From an uncultured Eremococcus sp. (GTDB lineage: Bacteria; Bacillota; Bacilli; Lactobacillales; Aerococcaceae): a stretch of DNA of 64,000 bases. Positions 35,550 through 43,993 of the stretch are shown in pieces. Positions within the stretch are counted from its first letter, which is position 1; each line of letters starts with the position of its first letter. The translations under genes and the position numbers were made by a program. The stretch lies in assembly GCA_943914835.1 (NCBI GenBank), contig CALUDO010000008.1:5008-69007 (forward strand). Reading direction: 5' to 3'. The notes beneath the pieces were generated by a model that did not search any database, had not been told where the DNA came from, and saw only the letters and a list, made by a program, of their open reading frames with translations.

Positions 35550-36557
35550 ATGAAGGCAGGTAAGAAAATAATCAGTGTCATGGCTAGTCTAATGGCCTTA
35601 AGTGGAATCTCTCCCCTAGCTGTTATAGCCGAAGGTGAAACTATTGCCCCCTCCTCTGTAGAAGAGTGGATTCAAGCGGAGGATGACATTAGTGATACTT
35701 CAAGCCAAGAGACAGAAGCTCAAGAAGCTATAGACCAAACTGAAAGTGACCAAGACCAAGCTGATTCCGGTCAGGAAGGAGAATCAGTCGATGAAGGTAA
35801 TGAAACGAGTCAAGATGGTCCAGTCGGAGATCAGATTATGGACCAAGTCATGGAGTCGGATAAAGTATACAATCAGGCGCTTATAGAAGCTTATCAAGAT
35901 TATCAAACAATTGTGAGTCAGTTTGACTTTAAGGATGCCTATGATGGTCCTGAAGAAGGAACAGCTCAAGAAGAGTTTGATGCGAATTTCTCAACCAGTC
36001 TTGAACCTGAAGTGACTAATATGTCAGATACTGAAACCACCTATTCCTATGTTTTCCAAAGCCAAGGGGATCAAGGAACAGATTCCGCTGAATTATTCGT
36101 TTATTTCTATCAAGGACAACTAATCTATGTAGGAGTTGCCAGCCTGGAATCTTCACTTCCTTTGGGGGCAGAAGATCTGGTTAGTAATGAGCAAATTGAA
36201 GCTTGGTTTAGCCAGGACCCCTTCCCTTATTTGAAGGACATGGCTGATCAAATGCCTCGGGTCATGGGAGTATCTCACATGGTCTATGATCAACAAGCTC
36301 TAGACTTACTTCTCTTACCTAGTGGAGATAGCTTAGATCAAGCGAGTGTGGATTTCATGGGCTTCTTAGATGGGCAAGCCCTAGATAGTATGCCAGTTCC
36401 TTATGAAGAAGCCTTCAATCAACCTCATGGTCATTTATTGTCGTTCTCTGTTTTGATGATTAAACATTCAATTCTGGGTGAGCCCTTCCCTCAAGCCAGT
36501 GAAGTTCAAGGAGAGGCTCCAGAGGGTCAACCAGTCGAATCCAGCGAAACAGAATAA
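35550..36557 (+). CDS. Acidic exported protein of unknown function
   Basis: 335 residues. A signal peptide (MKAGKKIISVMASLMALSGI, cleavage near VIAEG) leads into a Glu/Ser/Asp/Gln-rich low-complexity region (about 30-95), then a folded part of about 200 residues (YNQALIEAYQDYQTIVSQFDF; TTYSYVFQSQGDQGTDSAELFVYFYQGQ). It ends in a Pro/Glu/Ser tail with no LPXTG, membrane helix or lipobox, so secretion or loose wall association is expected. I do not recognise the family. It is inserted between sigH and rpmG, which are neighbours in Bacillus, with its own promoter and terminator. Base composition and codon use look like the host. Confidence 0.8.
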   Translation: MKAGKKIISVMASLMALSGISPLAVIAEGETIAPSSVEEWIQAEDDISDTSSQETEAQEAIDQTESDQDQADSGQEGESVDEGNETSQDGPVGDQIMDQVMESDKVYNQALIEAYQDYQTIVSQFDFKDAYDGPEEGTAQEEFDANFSTSLEPEVTNMSDTETTYSYVFQSQGDQGTDSAELFVYFYQGQLIYVGVASLESSLPLGAEDLVSNEQIEAWFSQDPFPYLKDMADQMPRVMGVSHMVYDQQALDLLLLPSGDSLDQASVDFMGFLDGQALDSMPVPYEEAFNQPHGHLLSFSVLMIKHSILGEPFPQASEVQGEAPEGQPVESSETE

Positions 36558-36574
36558 TAAGATTTGACTAAGAA

Positions 36575-36628
36575 AAACAAGGGAGCTAAAGTCAAGAAGA
36601 CTTGACAATGACTCCCTTGTTTCTTTAT
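36575..36628 (+). terminator. Terminator with nested hairpins
   Basis: Outer stem AACAAGGGAG (36576-36585) / CTCCCTTGTT (36612-36621), inner stem GTCAAG/CTTGAC, then TTCTTTATT. Confidence 0.75.
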
Positions 36629-36664
36629 TATTATGGGGAATGAAATAAGAACGGAGGGATTGCT

Positions 36665-36817
36665 ATGCCGCAAAAGAAAGCTGCTTTAGCGTGTACGGTC
36701 TGTGGACAACGCAATTATTCGATGACTCCGACCCAATCCGGCCATACCAAACGGATTGAAATTAAGAAATTCTGCAAGTATTGCAATAAACACACCTTAC
36801 ATAAGGAAACCAAGTAG
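36665..36817 (+). CDS. rpmG: 50S ribosomal protein L33
   Basis: 50 residues: MPQKKAALACTVCGQRNYSM, then a segment ending RIEIKKFCKYCNKHTLHKETK. Both CxxC pairs of zinc-binding L33 are kept (C10/C13 and C37/C40). GGAGGG precedes the ATG. It stands immediately before secE, its normal place. Confidence 0.95.
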   Translation: MPQKKAALACTVCGQRNYSMTPTQSGHTKRIEIKKFCKYCNKHTLHKETK

Positions 36818-36830
36818 GAGGCACATTGAA

Positions 36831-37004
36831 ATGGGATATTTTAAAAGTGTAATCGATGAAATGAAACAAGTTACCTGGCCAAAAGCCAAGGAAGTCCATG
36901 ATTTTACTTGGATTGTTTTATTATTAATTGTTGTTTTTGGCGCTTACTTTTTACTGACTGATACGATTTTTTCATCATTCTTGGACTGGCTTGTTTCCTT
37001 ATAA
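36831..37004 (+). CDS. secE: Protein translocase subunit SecE
   Basis: 57 residues from ATG 36831; TAGGAGG overlaps the rpmG stop. The amphipathic helix FKSVIDEMKQVTWPKAKEV carries the conserved W-P, and one membrane helix follows (FTWIVLLLIVVFGAYFLLTD). It is the clamp subunit of SecYEG. Single-helix SecE is standard in Gram-positives. Confidence 0.95.
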   Translation: MGYFKSVIDEMKQVTWPKAKEVHDFTWIVLLLIVVFGAYFLLTDTIFSSFLDWLVSL

Positions 37005-37028
37005 AAGGATGGCATTCTAGTCAATGAG

Positions 37029-37083
37029 TGGTATAATAAAGCTAGCTGTTGACGGACCTACGTTATGAATGTAGGTTTTTTAT
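37029..37083 (+). promoter_or_regulatory. nusG promoter with immediately following terminator-like attenuator
   Basis: TGGTATAAT (extended -10, TATAAT 37032-37037) lies in the secE-nusG gap. About 20 bp downstream ACCTAC (37056-37061) pairs with GTAGGT (37071-37076), followed by TTTTT and more T. The hairpin ends 16 bp before the nusG ribosome site. It may terminate secE transcripts, attenuate nusG, or both. Confidence 0.65.
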
Positions 37084-37108
37084 TTTACCAATAAATAGGA
37101 GGGGTCTA

Positions 37109-37654
37109 ATGGACGGACAGAAAGAGTGGTATGTCTTACATACTTATTCAGGTTATGAGAATAAGGTCAAAGAGAATATCGACTTGCGTAAGGAATCGAT
37201 GCATATGGAAGAGAACATCTTCAGAGTAGAGGTGCCAGAAGATGAAGTGACAGAAGTAAAAGACGGAGACCGGAAAACTAAAGTCGAAAAGACCTTCCCG
37301 GGTTATGTCCTCGTTGAAATGATTATGTCAGATGAAGCTTGGTTCGTGGTCCGGAATACACCGGGTGTGACAGGCTTTGTTGGGTCTCATGGGGCAGGAT
37401 CTAAGCCAGCTCCCCTTTTGGAAGATGAAGTGGCCGTTATCTTGGGAGATAAGCCAGCGCCTAAGGTGGAGATCAACCTAGATGTGACTGTCGGTGATTA
37501 TGTTGATATTGTCGATGGACCTTTTGAGAACTTTGCCGGCCAAATTGAAGAAATTAACCAAGAAAGTCAAAAACTTAAAGTTGTCCTAGAAATGTTCGGT
37601 CGTGAAACGGTGACTGAGGTAGACTTTAAACAAGTGAAACCTAGTAATTCCTAA
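37109..37654 (+). CDS. nusG: Transcription termination/antitermination factor NusG
   Basis: 181 residues from ATG 37109 after AGGAGGGG. NGN domain: EWYVLHTYSGYENKVKENID, KTFPGYVLVEM, WFVVRNTPGVTGFVG. KOW domain: VGDYVDIVDGPFENFAGQIEEIN. It couples RNA polymerase to ribosomes and modulates pausing. The hairpin just upstream suggests that nusG level is itself tuned by termination. Confidence 0.97.
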   Translation: MDGQKEWYVLHTYSGYENKVKENIDLRKESMHMEENIFRVEVPEDEVTEVKDGDRKTKVEKTFPGYVLVEMIMSDEAWFVVRNTPGVTGFVGSHGAGSKPAPLLEDEVAVILGDKPAPKVEINLDVTVGDYVDIVDGPFENFAGQIEEINQESQKLKVVLEMFGRETVTEVDFKQVKPSNS

Positions 37655-37671
37655 CCTTTATTAAGGATTCC

Positions 37672-37697
37672 AGCTCCCTATATTAGGGAGCTTTTTT
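37672..37697 (+). terminator. nusG terminator
   Basis: AGCTCCCT (37672-37679) / AGGGAGCT (37685-37692), then TTTTT. Confidence 0.9.
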
Positions 37698-37745
37698 CTG
37701 TATTTGGAGGATTCAGGCCTTCTACAGAGGTGAATGCTAAGTTTG

Positions 37746-37754
37746 TGATATAAT
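37746..37754 (+). promoter_or_regulatory. Extended -10 of pncB-nadE
   Basis: TGATATAAT, a TGn-extended -10, 60 bp before the pncB ATG; no -35 consensus. Confidence 0.5.
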
Positions 37755-37814
37755 GTGAAAGTAAAGAGAAATAATGCTTGAATATATAGAAGAGAAAGAT
37801 AGAAAGGGACTAGC

Positions 37815-39329
37815 ATGGACAAATATCAAGACGATAGTTTAATGTTGCACACAGACTTATATCAAATTAATATGTTGGAGACTTATTGGCGGACAGGAAT
37901 GGATCAACGGAAGGCAGTCTTTGAGGTATTCTTCCGTAAGAATCCCTTTGAGAACGGCTATGTTATCTTTGCCGGCTTGGAACGGGTGATTCAATATTTA
38001 AGGGACTTGCATTTTACTGAAAGTGACATCGCCTATCTAAGAGAGACTGGTCTTTATCAAGAAGATTTCCTAGATTATCTTGCCAAATTAGACTTAAACC
38101 TGACTATTCATTCCATGGAAGAGGGAGAGCTTTGTTTTGCTTCAGAACCCCTTATGCAGGTAGAAGGGCCCCTGGGCCACTGCCAGTTAGTTGAAACAGC
38201 CATCTTGAATATTATTAACTACCAAACCCTAATTGCGACTAAGGCTTCTCGAATCCGGGCGGTTATTGGTAAGGAGGACTTGGTTTCTGAATTCGGATCA
38301 AGACGGGCTCAAGAAATGGATGCAGCAATTTGGGGCACACGGGCTGCCTATATTGGAGGCTTCCATTCTACTTCCAATGTTAGAGCAGGTAAGAAGTTCG
38401 GCATTCCCATTTCAGGGACCCATGCCCATTCCTTAGTTCAAGCCTACCGCGATGAATATGCGGCCTTTAAGGCATACGCAGAAACCCATAAGGATGTTGT
38501 ATTTTTGGTGGATACCTACGATACTCTCCGGTCTGGTGTTCCTACAGCTATCCAAGTAGCCAAGGAAATGGGGGACAAAATCAACTTTATCGGCCTTCGA
38601 ATTGATTCTGGAGATATGGCTTATCAGTCTAAGCGAATCCGAGAACAATTGGATGAAGCTGGCTTCACGGAAGCTAGAATCATAGCCTCTAACGATCTAG
38701 ATGAGAAGACCATCCTTAACCTCCGTATGCAGGGAGCTAAGATTAATGATTGGGGTATCGGGACCAAGATTATTACGGCCTTTGATCAACCAGCCCTAGG
38801 CGCTGTTTATAAGTTAGTTTCCATTGAGAATAATAGCGGGGACATGGTTCCAACCATGAAGATTTCTTCGAATGCAGAGAAGATGACTACACCGGGTGTT
38901 AAGCAGGTCTGGCGGATTACTGGTAAGAAGGATGGTAAGTCAGAAGGAGACTACATTGCCTTGAAAGAAGAGCGGCCAGACCAGGCGGACTCTCTCTTCA
39001 TGTTCCACCCCGTGCATACATATATTAACAAGACGGTGAAGAATTTCCATGCTCGTCCTCTCTTGCGGGAGATTATGGTGGAGGGTAAGTTAGTTTATGA
39101 CCTACCTTCTGTGGATGCCATTCGGACCAATGCATCTCATAATTATAGTTACCTTTGGGAAGAATATAAGCGGATTTTGAATCCAGAGCAGTACCCAGTC
39201 GACCTCTCTCAGAACCTGTATGATAAGAAGATGGAGAGTATTAAACAATTACGCCAGCGCGTCCAGGAGAAGGTTGATGCTTTGGAGGAAGAGAATCCAG
39301 ATAGGATGCAGGGAGGCGACCTTAGATGA
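37815..39329 (+). CDS. pncB: Nicotinate phosphoribosyltransferase
   Basis: 504 residues, long form. It converts nicotinate, PRPP and ATP to nicotinate mononucleotide in the Preiss-Handler salvage route. Features: LHTDLYQINMLETYW, FEVFFRKNPF, SEFGSRRAQEMDAA (substrate-binding Arg), GISGTHAHSLV-type catalytic His (PISGTHAHSLVQAY), and FIGLRIDSGDMAYQS for phosphoribosyl binding. It overlaps nadE by four bases (ATGA), so the last and a late step of NAD synthesis are co-translated. Confidence 0.95.
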   Translation: MDKYQDDSLMLHTDLYQINMLETYWRTGMDQRKAVFEVFFRKNPFENGYVIFAGLERVIQYLRDLHFTESDIAYLRETGLYQEDFLDYLAKLDLNLTIHSMEEGELCFASEPLMQVEGPLGHCQLVETAILNIINYQTLIATKASRIRAVIGKEDLVSEFGSRRAQEMDAAIWGTRAAYIGGFHSTSNVRAGKKFGIPISGTHAHSLVQAYRDEYAAFKAYAETHKDVVFLVDTYDTLRSGVPTAIQVAKEMGDKINFIGLRIDSGDMAYQSKRIREQLDEAGFTEARIIASNDLDEKTILNLRMQGAKINDWGIGTKIITAFDQPALGAVYKLVSIENNSGDMVPTMKISSNAEKMTTPGVKQVWRITGKKDGKSEGDYIALKEERPDQADSLFMFHPVHTYINKTVKNFHARPLLREIMVEGKLVYDLPSVDAIRTNASHNYSYLWEEYKRILNPEQYPVDLSQNLYDKKMESIKQLRQRVQEKVDALEEENPDRMQGGDLR

Positions 39330-40150
39330 GAAAGCTCCAGGCTGAAATAATCAACCGTTTGAAGACTCAGGCCCAGATTGACCCTGCCCAAGAATTGCGA
39401 CGGTCGATCGATTGGATTAAGGCCTACCTAAGACACCACTCCTTCATCAAGAGCCTAGTCTTAGGAATTTCAGGGGGACAAGACTCCACCCTGGCTGGCA
39501 GAATCTGTCAGCTAGCCGTTGAGGAACTAAGGGATGAAAGTCAAGATTCCACTCATCAATTCATCGCTATCCGCTTACCTTACGGTCAGCAATCGGATGA
39601 AGCTGATGCTAAAGCTGCCTTAGACTTTATCCAGGCAGATCAAGTGATGACCATTAATATCAAGGAAGCCACCGATCACATGGTAAGAGCGGTGGAAGCC
39701 AATCCCTGTCAAGTGACTGATTTTAACAAGGGAAATATTAAGGCCCGGCAGCGGATGGTGGCCCAATATGCTGTCGCTGGGGCCTGTCAGGGTATAGTGG
39801 TGGGAACGGACCATGCTAGCGAGAGTGTGACTGGTTTCTATACTAAGTTTGGCGATGGGGCGGCCGATATCATGCCTTTATGGCGGTTAACTAAGGGTCA
39901 GGGCAAGGAGATGTTAGCCTATTTGGGAGCGCCAGAAGCGCTTTACTTGAAGGTACCGACGGCGGACCTGGAGGAAGACCAACCCCAACAACCCGATGAA
40001 GTGGCCTTAGGTGTATCCTATGATGCCATTGATGCCTACCTGCGGGGAGAGGCGATCGACCCTGCCAGTGCTGACCGGATTGAGTTACTCTATTTGAAAT
40101 CCCAGCATAAGCGAGACCTGCCTTACACAGTCTTTGATCCAGTAGAATAA
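39326..40150 (+). CDS. nadE: NH3-dependent NAD+ synthetase
   Basis: 274 residues, the short ammonia-using form without a glutaminase domain. The PP-loop SGGQDSTLAG binds ATP; KGNIKARQRMVAQYAVA and VVGTDHASESVTGFYTKFGDGAADIMPL are the NaAD-binding and P2 loops. It amidates nicotinate adenine dinucleotide. nadD, the linking step, is not in the window. Confidence 0.96.
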   Translation: MRKLQAEIINRLKTQAQIDPAQELRRSIDWIKAYLRHHSFIKSLVLGISGGQDSTLAGRICQLAVEELRDESQDSTHQFIAIRLPYGQQSDEADAKAALDFIQADQVMTINIKEATDHMVRAVEANPCQVTDFNKGNIKARQRMVAQYAVAGACQGIVVGTDHASESVTGFYTKFGDGAADIMPLWRLTKGQGKEMLAYLGAPEALYLKVPTADLEEDQPQQPDEVALGVSYDAIDAYLRGEAIDPASADRIELLYLKSQHKRDLPYTVFDPVE

Positions 40151-40181
40151 GTTCGACACTATTCAATAAAGGAGGCCATGC

Positions 40182-41261
40182 ATGGAAAGTTTATTACCTC
40201 TGGTCTTGATAGCCTTCTTTCTATCCTTGATCTTTACGGGAATGGTAAGGAAAGTAGGCCGGCATTTCGCCTTCTATGACCGGGACGAACATGGGATTAA
40301 AGTGTCCCGTCAGGTTACGACCTTTGGTGGCTTGGGAATCTACCTAGCTAGCTGGGCGACGGTGTATTACTACAATCCCATTTTCTTCATGGCCCAGCGT
40401 CAGGTAGCCCTTTTTCTAGCTTCCAGTCTGGTTTTATTGACAGGGATTATAGATGACTGGCGAGGATTCAAGCCCTGGCAGAAGAGTCTAGGTATTCTGG
40501 TGAGTGCCAGTATTATCTTTGCCTATTCAGATATATCCTTCTCTACCAAGCTCCTACCTAACTTATCCCCTTTCTATTATCAGCTTATATCCTATTTATT
40601 AACGGTGGTTTGGATCTATTTGGTCACCAATGCCATAAATTTGATCGATGGGCTAGATGGCTTGGCTTCCACAGTGACTTTAATTAGTTTGATTACCTTG
40701 ACAGTGACGACTTTCTTTTTTTCCCTGTCAATTTCCTTACCTATTTTAGTCCTCTTGCTGGTCTTATCGGGAGCCCTAGCCGGCTTTATTCCCTATAACT
40801 GGTATCCCGCTGAAATCTATTTGGGGGATACAGGGGCTCTATTTATTGGCTTTATGTATGCCAGCTTGAGTGTGACCCATTTGAAGAATGCTTCCTTTTA
40901 TTCCTTGATTGTTCCGGTTCTAATTTATAGCCTCCCCTTAGCCAACACTGTTTTTGCTATTTTGAGGCGACTCTTGTCAGGACAATCTGTGGTCCAAGCA
41001 GACCATGACCATATCCACCAACGGCTATTAAGACTCGGCCTCAAGGAATGGCAGGTGGTCCTAGTGATGGCCTTGATTACCCTGGTCTTCTCTATTTTAG
41101 CGATTTTAACCCAGGCCTTTGTGGCTGAACGTCAATATATTCTAATAGTGACCCTGATTTTGGTAGTGGTTATCTTTATTCCTATGCTCAAACTAACCCA
41201 GGAAGGGCGACTGGATCGACCCTTTAAAGGGGACCAGGCAGCGGATAAAAGAAAGAAGTAA
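40182..41261 (+). CDS. tagO: Undecaprenyl-phosphate GlcNAc-1-phosphate transferase (TagO/WecA type)
   Basis: 359 residues, about eleven membrane helices. Polyprenyl-phosphate transferase motifs: VTTFGGLGIYL, LTGIIDDWRGFKPWQK (DD motif), NAINLIDGLDGLAS, YLGDTGALFIGF and the HIH-type motif DHDHIHQRLL, which marks the TagO/WecA branch and not MraY. It starts wall teichoic acid or related glycopolymer synthesis on the inner membrane face. No further tag/tar genes lie beside it. RBS AAGGAGG; position between nadE and rplK is unlike Bacillus. Confidence 0.9.
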   Translation: MESLLPLVLIAFFLSLIFTGMVRKVGRHFAFYDRDEHGIKVSRQVTTFGGLGIYLASWATVYYYNPIFFMAQRQVALFLASSLVLLTGIIDDWRGFKPWQKSLGILVSASIIFAYSDISFSTKLLPNLSPFYYQLISYLLTVVWIYLVTNAINLIDGLDGLASTVTLISLITLTVTTFFFSLSISLPILVLLLVLSGALAGFIPYNWYPAEIYLGDTGALFIGFMYASLSVTHLKNASFYSLIVPVLIYSLPLANTVFAILRRLLSGQSVVQADHDHIHQRLLRLGLKEWQVVLVMALITLVFSILAILTQAFVAERQYILIVTLILVVVIFIPMLKLTQEGRLDRPFKGDQAADKRKK

Positions 41262-41303
41262 GTATAAGAATTAGACTAGGATCTAAGTTAGATAGACCTG
41301 TGG

Positions 41304-41325
41304 ACCTCCCTTGGGAGGTTTTTTG
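41304..41325 (+). terminator. tagO terminator
   Basis: ACCTCCC/GGGAGGT with a 2-nt loop, then TTTTT. Confidence 0.88.
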
Positions 41326-41345
41326 GATTTAGGATAAATTTCTGC

Positions 41346-41462
41346 TTGACTTAGGGTCACAATATGGTAAGATGATTCGGTGCGCAAGTACGCACAATGA
41401 GTGGGAGGGAGACAACTCCCGTCAACCACATCACGAACGATAATTATAAGGAGGAATGTTTC
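41346..41462 (+). promoter_or_regulatory. rplKA promoter and structured leader
   Basis: TTGACT (41346-41351), a 16-bp spacer, TAAGAT (41368-41373). GTGCG/CGCAC (41380-41384, 41391-41395) forms a hairpin at the likely transcript 5' end, and GGGAG/CTCCC lies around 41407-41420. AAGGAGGA (41448-41455) is the ribosome site. Confidence 0.65.
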
Positions 41463-41888
41463 GTGGCTAAAAAAGTCGTAAACCAAGTGAAATTACAAAT
41501 CCCTGCGGGACAAGCCAGCCCAGCTCCACCAGTTGGACCAGCGCTAGGTCAAGCCCAAGTAAATATCATGGGATTCTGTAAAGAATTCAATGCACGTACA
41601 CAAGATCAACAAGGGATGATTATCCCAGTAGTGATTGATGTTTATGAAGACCGTTCATTTACTTTCATCACTAAGACCCCTCCAGCTCCTGTTCTATTGA
41701 AGAAGGCTGCTGGAATCCAAAAGGCTTCTGGAGAACCTAACAAGAACAAGGTAGCTTCAGTAACCCGTGCACAAGTACAAGAAATTGCAGAAATCAAAAT
41801 GAAAGACTTAAATGCAGCAGACGTAGAAGCTGCAATGCGGATGATCGAAGGTTCTGCTCGCTCTATGGGTATTACTGTCGAAGACTAA
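41463..41888 (+). CDS. rplK: 50S ribosomal protein L11
   Basis: 141 residues from GTG 41463, seven bases after AAGGAGGA. VKLQIPAGQASPAPPVGPALGQ is the proline-rich thiostrepton-site segment; the C-domain RNA-binding motif lies near the end (MRMIEGSARSMGITVED). L11 forms the GTPase-associated centre and is needed for RelA-type stringent signalling. Confidence 0.97.
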   Translation: MAKKVVNQVKLQIPAGQASPAPPVGPALGQAQVNIMGFCKEFNARTQDQQGMIIPVVIDVYEDRSFTFITKTPPAPVLLKKAAGIQKASGEPNKNKVASVTRAQVQEIAEIKMKDLNAADVEAAMRMIEGSARSMGITVED

Positions 41889-41970
41889 GCATCTAGCAGC
41901 TTCTCGCCCCGTGTTCTTATCGGGTGTGGGAGGTATTACCGTTAAAACCACAAGTATAGGAGGAATATAA

Positions 41971-42666
41971 ATGGCCAAGAAAGGCAAGAAATATCAAGCA
42001 GCGCTTGAAAAAGTAGATCGTTCAAAGTTCTACACACCAAGCGAGGCAATTGCATTAGCAAAGGAGATTGACTTTGCAAACTTTGATGCAACGGTTGAAG
42101 TTGCATATAACTTAAATATTGACGTACGTAAAGCAGACCAACAAATCCGGGGAGCAATGGTACTACCAAACGGAACAGGGAAAACCCAAACCGTTGTTGT
42201 TATTGCATCTGGTGACAAGGCTGAAGAAGCTAAAGCGGCTGGCGCAGACTTTGTTGGCGAAGGCGACCTCATCGATAAGATTGCAGATGGTTGGTTAGAC
42301 TTCGACGTGATGGTAGCGACCCCTAACATGATGGGACAAGTTGGACGTTTAGGACGGGTCTTAGGACCTAAGGGCTTAATGCCTAACCCTAAAACCGGTA
42401 CCGTAACCATGGATGTAACCAAGGCCGTGACTGATATCAAGGCTGGTCAAGTAACTTACCGGGCTGATAAGGCTGGTATCGTGAATGTTCCAATTGGTAA
42501 AGTATCCTTTGATGACGATAAGTTAGCAGAGAACTTCCAAGCACTTCATAACGAAATCGTTCGCTTGAGACCTGCTTCAACCAAGGGTGTTTACATCACT
42601 AGCTTGACCATGACTACTACCTTTGGACCTGGTATCAAGTTAGACGTTGCATCAGCTACTGCATAA
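41971..42666 (+). CDS. rplA: 50S ribosomal protein L1
   Basis: 231 residues. Standard L1: KIADGWLDFDVMVATPNMMGQVGRLGRVLGPKGLMPNPKTGTVT with RADKAGIVNVPIGKVSF. It forms the mobile stalk next to the E site and in many bacteria represses its own rplKA mRNA. A hairpin CCCG/CGGG lies in the 82-bp gap before it (about 41908-41923). Confidence 0.97.
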   Translation: MAKKGKKYQAALEKVDRSKFYTPSEAIALAKEIDFANFDATVEVAYNLNIDVRKADQQIRGAMVLPNGTGKTQTVVVIASGDKAEEAKAAGADFVGEGDLIDKIADGWLDFDVMVATPNMMGQVGRLGRVLGPKGLMPNPKTGTVTMDVTKAVTDIKAGQVTYRADKAGIVNVPIGKVSFDDDKLAENFQALHNEIVRLRPASTKGVYITSLTMTTTFGPGIKLDVASATA

Positions 42667-42682
42667 AAATATAAATAAATCA

Positions 42683-42874
42683 TTGACTCACAGGTATATT
42701 TTCGTTAGAATACATCCTGTGTTTAACGACCGTAGACAGTAAGTGGCCTAGGCCTTAATTTACTTACCGAGGAAGTTCCTAGCAATAAGTTCAAGGAATC
42801 TATCTCTATGTCTAAGGTGGCATAGAGATTTTTTATTTATAAAAAATCTCTATCAAACTTAATGGAGGTGAATA
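42683..42874 (+). ncRNA. rplJL promoter and L10-type autoregulatory leader
   Basis: TTGACT (42683-42688), a 17-bp spacer and TAGAAT (42706-42711) start a leader of about 155 nt. The upstream part has the kink-turn-like paired region expected for L10(L12)4 binding. The 3' part has a switch: ATCTCTAT (42802-42809), ATAGAGAT (42822-42829, followed by TTTTTT) and ATCTCTAT again (42846-42853). Segments 1+2 form a terminator and 2+3 an alternative 13-bp hairpin. This fits L10-leader transcription attenuation known in Firmicutes. Confidence 0.75.
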
Positions 42875-43411
42875 TTGTTGGCAAGAGGACTCGTAACTGT
42901 TGAAGAGAAACAAGCACAAGTTGCTGAAATCTCAGACAAATTACAAAATTCAGCAGGGGTTGTCGTCGTAGACTACCTAGGCTTGAATGTAAGTGAAGTC
43001 ACTGAATTACGTAAGCAATTACGTGAAGCTGGCGTTGAAATGAAGGTTGTTAAGAATACAATCCTTCGCCGAGCAGCGGCTTCAGCAGACATCGAAGGTA
43101 TGGATGACTTCTTTACTGGACCTACTGCCGTTGCATTTAGCGCGGAAGATGTGGTCGCTCCAGCTAAGATCTTATCTAAGTTCGCTAAGGATGTCGAAGC
43201 TCTAACCGTTAAGGGTGGTTTAGTGGAAGGTCAAGTGGCTTCTAAGGAAGTTATCGACCAAGTGGCACAAATGCCTGGACGGGAAGAACTACTATCTATG
43301 TTACTATCTGTATTACAAGCTCCAATGCGGAACACTGCTTCTGTATTGCAACAAATGAATCCTGCGCTTAAGATGGCTTATGCCCTTCAAGCAGTCGCAG
43401 AAAGCAAATAA
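42875..43411 (+). CDS. rplJ: 50S ribosomal protein L10
   Basis: 178 residues if TTG 42875 is used; TTG 42878, nine bases after GGAGG (42864-42868), is equally plausible and one residue shorter. Core: GVVVVDYLGLNVSEVTELRKQLREAGVEMKVVKNTILRRAA and GPTAVAFSAEDVVAPAKIL. The C-terminal helix carries the L7/L12 dimers. In complex with L12 it is the presumed ligand of the leader above. Confidence 0.96.
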   Translation: MLARGLVTVEEKQAQVAEISDKLQNSAGVVVVDYLGLNVSEVTELRKQLREAGVEMKVVKNTILRRAAASADIEGMDDFFTGPTAVAFSAEDVVAPAKILSKFAKDVEALTVKGGLVEGQVASKEVIDQVAQMPGREELLSMLLSVLQAPMRNTASVLQQMNPALKMAYALQAVAESK

Positions 43412-43442
43412 TTAAATTAAAACATAAATGGAGGAATATAAA

Positions 43443-43820
43443 ATGGCATTAAACATTGAACAAATTATCGAAGATATTAAATCAGCAACAGTTGTAGAAT
43501 TAAACGACCTAGTTAAAGCAATCGAAGACGAATTCGGCGTATCTGCTGCAGCTCCTGTAGCTGTTGCAGCTGCTGGTGGCGCTGCTGGTGGCGACGCTGC
43601 TGAAGAAAAAACTGAATTCGACGTTGAATTAACTTCAGCTGGTTCAGCTAAGATTAAAGTTATCAAAGCTGTCCGTGAAGCAACTGGCCTAGGCTTGAAA
43701 GAAGCTAAAGACTTAGTTGACAAAGCGCCTGCAGTTGTTAAAGAAGCTCTTCCTAAAGAAGAAGCTGAAGCCTTGGTTGCAGCAATCAAGGATGCTGGTG
43801 GGGACGCAGAACTTAAGTAG
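43443..43820 (+). CDS. rplL: 50S ribosomal protein L7/L12
   Basis: 125 residues from ATG 43443 after GGAGG. N-terminal dimerisation helices, an Ala/Gly hinge (about 38-57), and the factor-binding C-domain KIKVIKAVREATGLGLKEAKDLVDKAPAVVKE. Codon use is strongly biased, as expected for the most abundant stalk protein. Ends at a terminator, after which the canonical cluster is interrupted. Confidence 0.97.
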   Translation: MALNIEQIIEDIKSATVVELNDLVKAIEDEFGVSAAAPVAVAAAGGAAGGDAAEEKTEFDVELTSAGSAKIKVIKAVREATGLGLKEAKDLVDKAPAVVKEALPKEEAEALVAAIKDAGGDAELK

Positions 43821-43840
43821 TCTAAATAAGATTATAGATG

Positions 43841-43874
43841 AGAAGACCGGGGCTAGGCCTCGGTCTTCTTTTGT
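43841..43874 (+). terminator. rplL terminator
   Basis: AGAAGACCG..GGC / GCC.CGGTCTTCT, then TTTG. Confidence 0.85.
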
Positions 43875-43993
43875 TTCACTGGGGTATTTATTGGCGGTCT
43901 CTAAGGATCTTCTTAAATTCCGACTTTCTCTGCTAACATCCAAGCTGAAATTAGGTATAATAGGATAGACGATGAGTGAGAGGAAGTGGAAGT

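Noticed and set aside
43412..43789. Minus-strand reading frame opposite rplL
   Set aside because: Caused by the strong Ala/Glu/Lys codon bias of rplL; similar antisense frames lie opposite the LPXTG genes (46880-47254, 48383-48700).
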